From positions 1-14,582 of the forward strand of contig NZ_DATFKB010000010.1 in assembly GCF_035268865.1 (NCBI RefSeq): a stretch of 14,582 nucleotides of DNA, in the 5' to 3' direction. Below are positions 13,857-14,582 of this stretch, piece after piece (position 1 is the first letter of the stretch; each line of letters starts with the position of its first letter). A program made the position numbers and the translations under genes. Source of the DNA: Salinivirga sp035268865 (GTDB lineage: Bacteria; Bacteroidota; Bacteroidia; Bacteroidales; Salinivirgaceae). The notes under the pieces were generated by a model, which was not told where the DNA came from, searched no databases, and saw only the letters and a list, made by a program, of their open reading frames with translations.

Positions 13857-14564
13857 ATGAGACTATTACTAATTAGCAACTCAACCATGGCTGGCGAGCC
13901 CTACCTGGACTATTGTAAAAACGATATTGCTGAATTTCTTGGGAAAGAACGCATCGAAGCTCTTTTTATTCCATATGCAGGTGTAAGCATGACTTATGAT
14001 GAATACGAAGCCAAAGTCAAAACACGCTTCAATGAAGTGGGGCACGATGTGGTTTCTATCCATCATTTTAACGACCCCATTAAAGCCGTTCAGGATGCAA
14101 AAGCAATTGTTGTCGGTGGTGGAAGTACCTGGCATTTGCTACACGAAGTGCGTCGTCACGGTTTAATAGAACAAATCCGAACCAAAGTAGAAGATGGAAC
14201 ACCTTACATAGGTTGGAGTGCCGGGTCTAACCTCACCTGCCCCACTATAAAAACTACTAACGACATGCCCATTATTGACCCAAAAGGTTTCGAGGCGTTG
14301 AATTTGATCCCGTTTCAAATCAATCCGCACTACCTGGACAAAACAGCACAAGGACATGGAGGCGAAAGTCGACAGCAGCGCATCGAGGAGTTTCTGATTG
14401 TGAACCAGGATATTACTGTAGCAGGATTGCGTGAAGGTTGTATGTTTATATATGAAAATGGTAAACTCACACATAAAGGAGAACGTACATGCCGCATTTT
14501 CAAATACGGCGAAGAGTTCTACGAGCTTTCTTCGGGTGATGATTTTAATTTTTTAATGAAATAG
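13857..14564 (+). CDS. pepE: Dipeptidase E (alpha-aspartyl dipeptidase, peptidase family S51)
   Basis: This 235-aa protein is close to the E. coli/Salmonella PepE length and matches its motifs: LLLISNST (3-10), IPYAGV (38-43), VVGGGSTWHLL (85-95), the nucleophile GWSAGSNL with Ser121, PIIDP with Asp141 nearby, INPHY with His158, and GLREG with Glu193. In Salmonella PepE the triad is Ser120-His157-Glu192; each residue aligns here with a constant shift of one. The enzyme cleaves dipeptides with N-terminal aspartate in the cytoplasm. No signal peptide is present. It is the last gene of the rsgA-PPIase-pepE run, 23 nt after the PPIase stop. The gene is complete, ending 18 nt before the window edge. 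Confidence 0.95.
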   Translation: MRLLLISNSTMAGEPYLDYCKNDIAEFLGKERIEALFIPYAGVSMTYDEYEAKVKTRFNEVGHDVVSIHHFNDPIKAVQDAKAIVVGGGSTWHLLHEVRRHGLIEQIRTKVEDGTPYIGWSAGSNLTCPTIKTTNDMPIIDPKGFEALNLIPFQINPHYLDKTAQGHGGESRQQRIEEFLIVNQDITVAGLREGCMFIYENGKLTHKGERTCRIFKYGEEFYELSSGDDFNFLMK

Positions 14565-14582
14565 CCATAATAAAATACCCAG

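Overview
The window comes from a member of the Bacteroidota, most likely class Bacteroidia (Bacteroidales/Marinilabiliales-like). Three things point there: a secreted M1 peptidase with a C-terminal type IX secretion sorting domain, a giant DUF2723 (GT117) membrane protein of the Bacteroidota type, and start-proximal -7 boxes of the form TAnnTTTG with no Shine-Dalgarno sequences. Genus and species cannot be named from the sequence alone.

Layout. (1) Positions 1-3341, minus strand: a DUF2723/GT117 protein O-mannosyltransferase-like gene whose C-terminus runs off the left edge. (2) 3342-3564: a divergent promoter region. (3) 3565-5844, plus strand: a two-gene surface-glycan unit made of a MOP-family lipid-linked glycan flippase (TTG start, with G8 and T8 homopolymers in its first 26 codons) and a PAPS-dependent sulfotransferase. 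(4) 5845-6762: a convergent gene-free region built of repeats. A 160-bp direct repeat of about 96% identity (5779-5938 and 6601-6760) covers the last 21-22 codons plus stop of the sulfotransferase and its downstream flank. Between the copies lies 662 bp that is bounded by an 11-bp inverted repeat and packed with hairpins, including a roughly 148-nt nested palindrome. (5) 6763-10874, minus strand: a three-gene operon of heptose-7-phosphate kinase, M1 aminopeptidase and alpha/beta hydrolase. (6) 10875-11200: a divergent promoter region. (7) 11201-14564, plus strand: a DUF2797 zinc-ribbon protein, RsgA, a cyclophilin-type PPIase lipoprotein and dipeptidase E (PepE).

How the genes fit together. 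The left half and the kinase suggest envelope glycan work: O-mannosylation of exported proteins (DUF2723), flipping and sulfation of a lipid-linked or surface glycan (flippase plus sulfotransferase) and ADP-heptose precursor supply. This link is inferred from adjacency and family. The right half is housekeeping: ribosome maturation, envelope protein folding and peptide turnover. No complete new defence or mobile system is visible. The least explained part is the repeat-built convergent region at 5779-6760.
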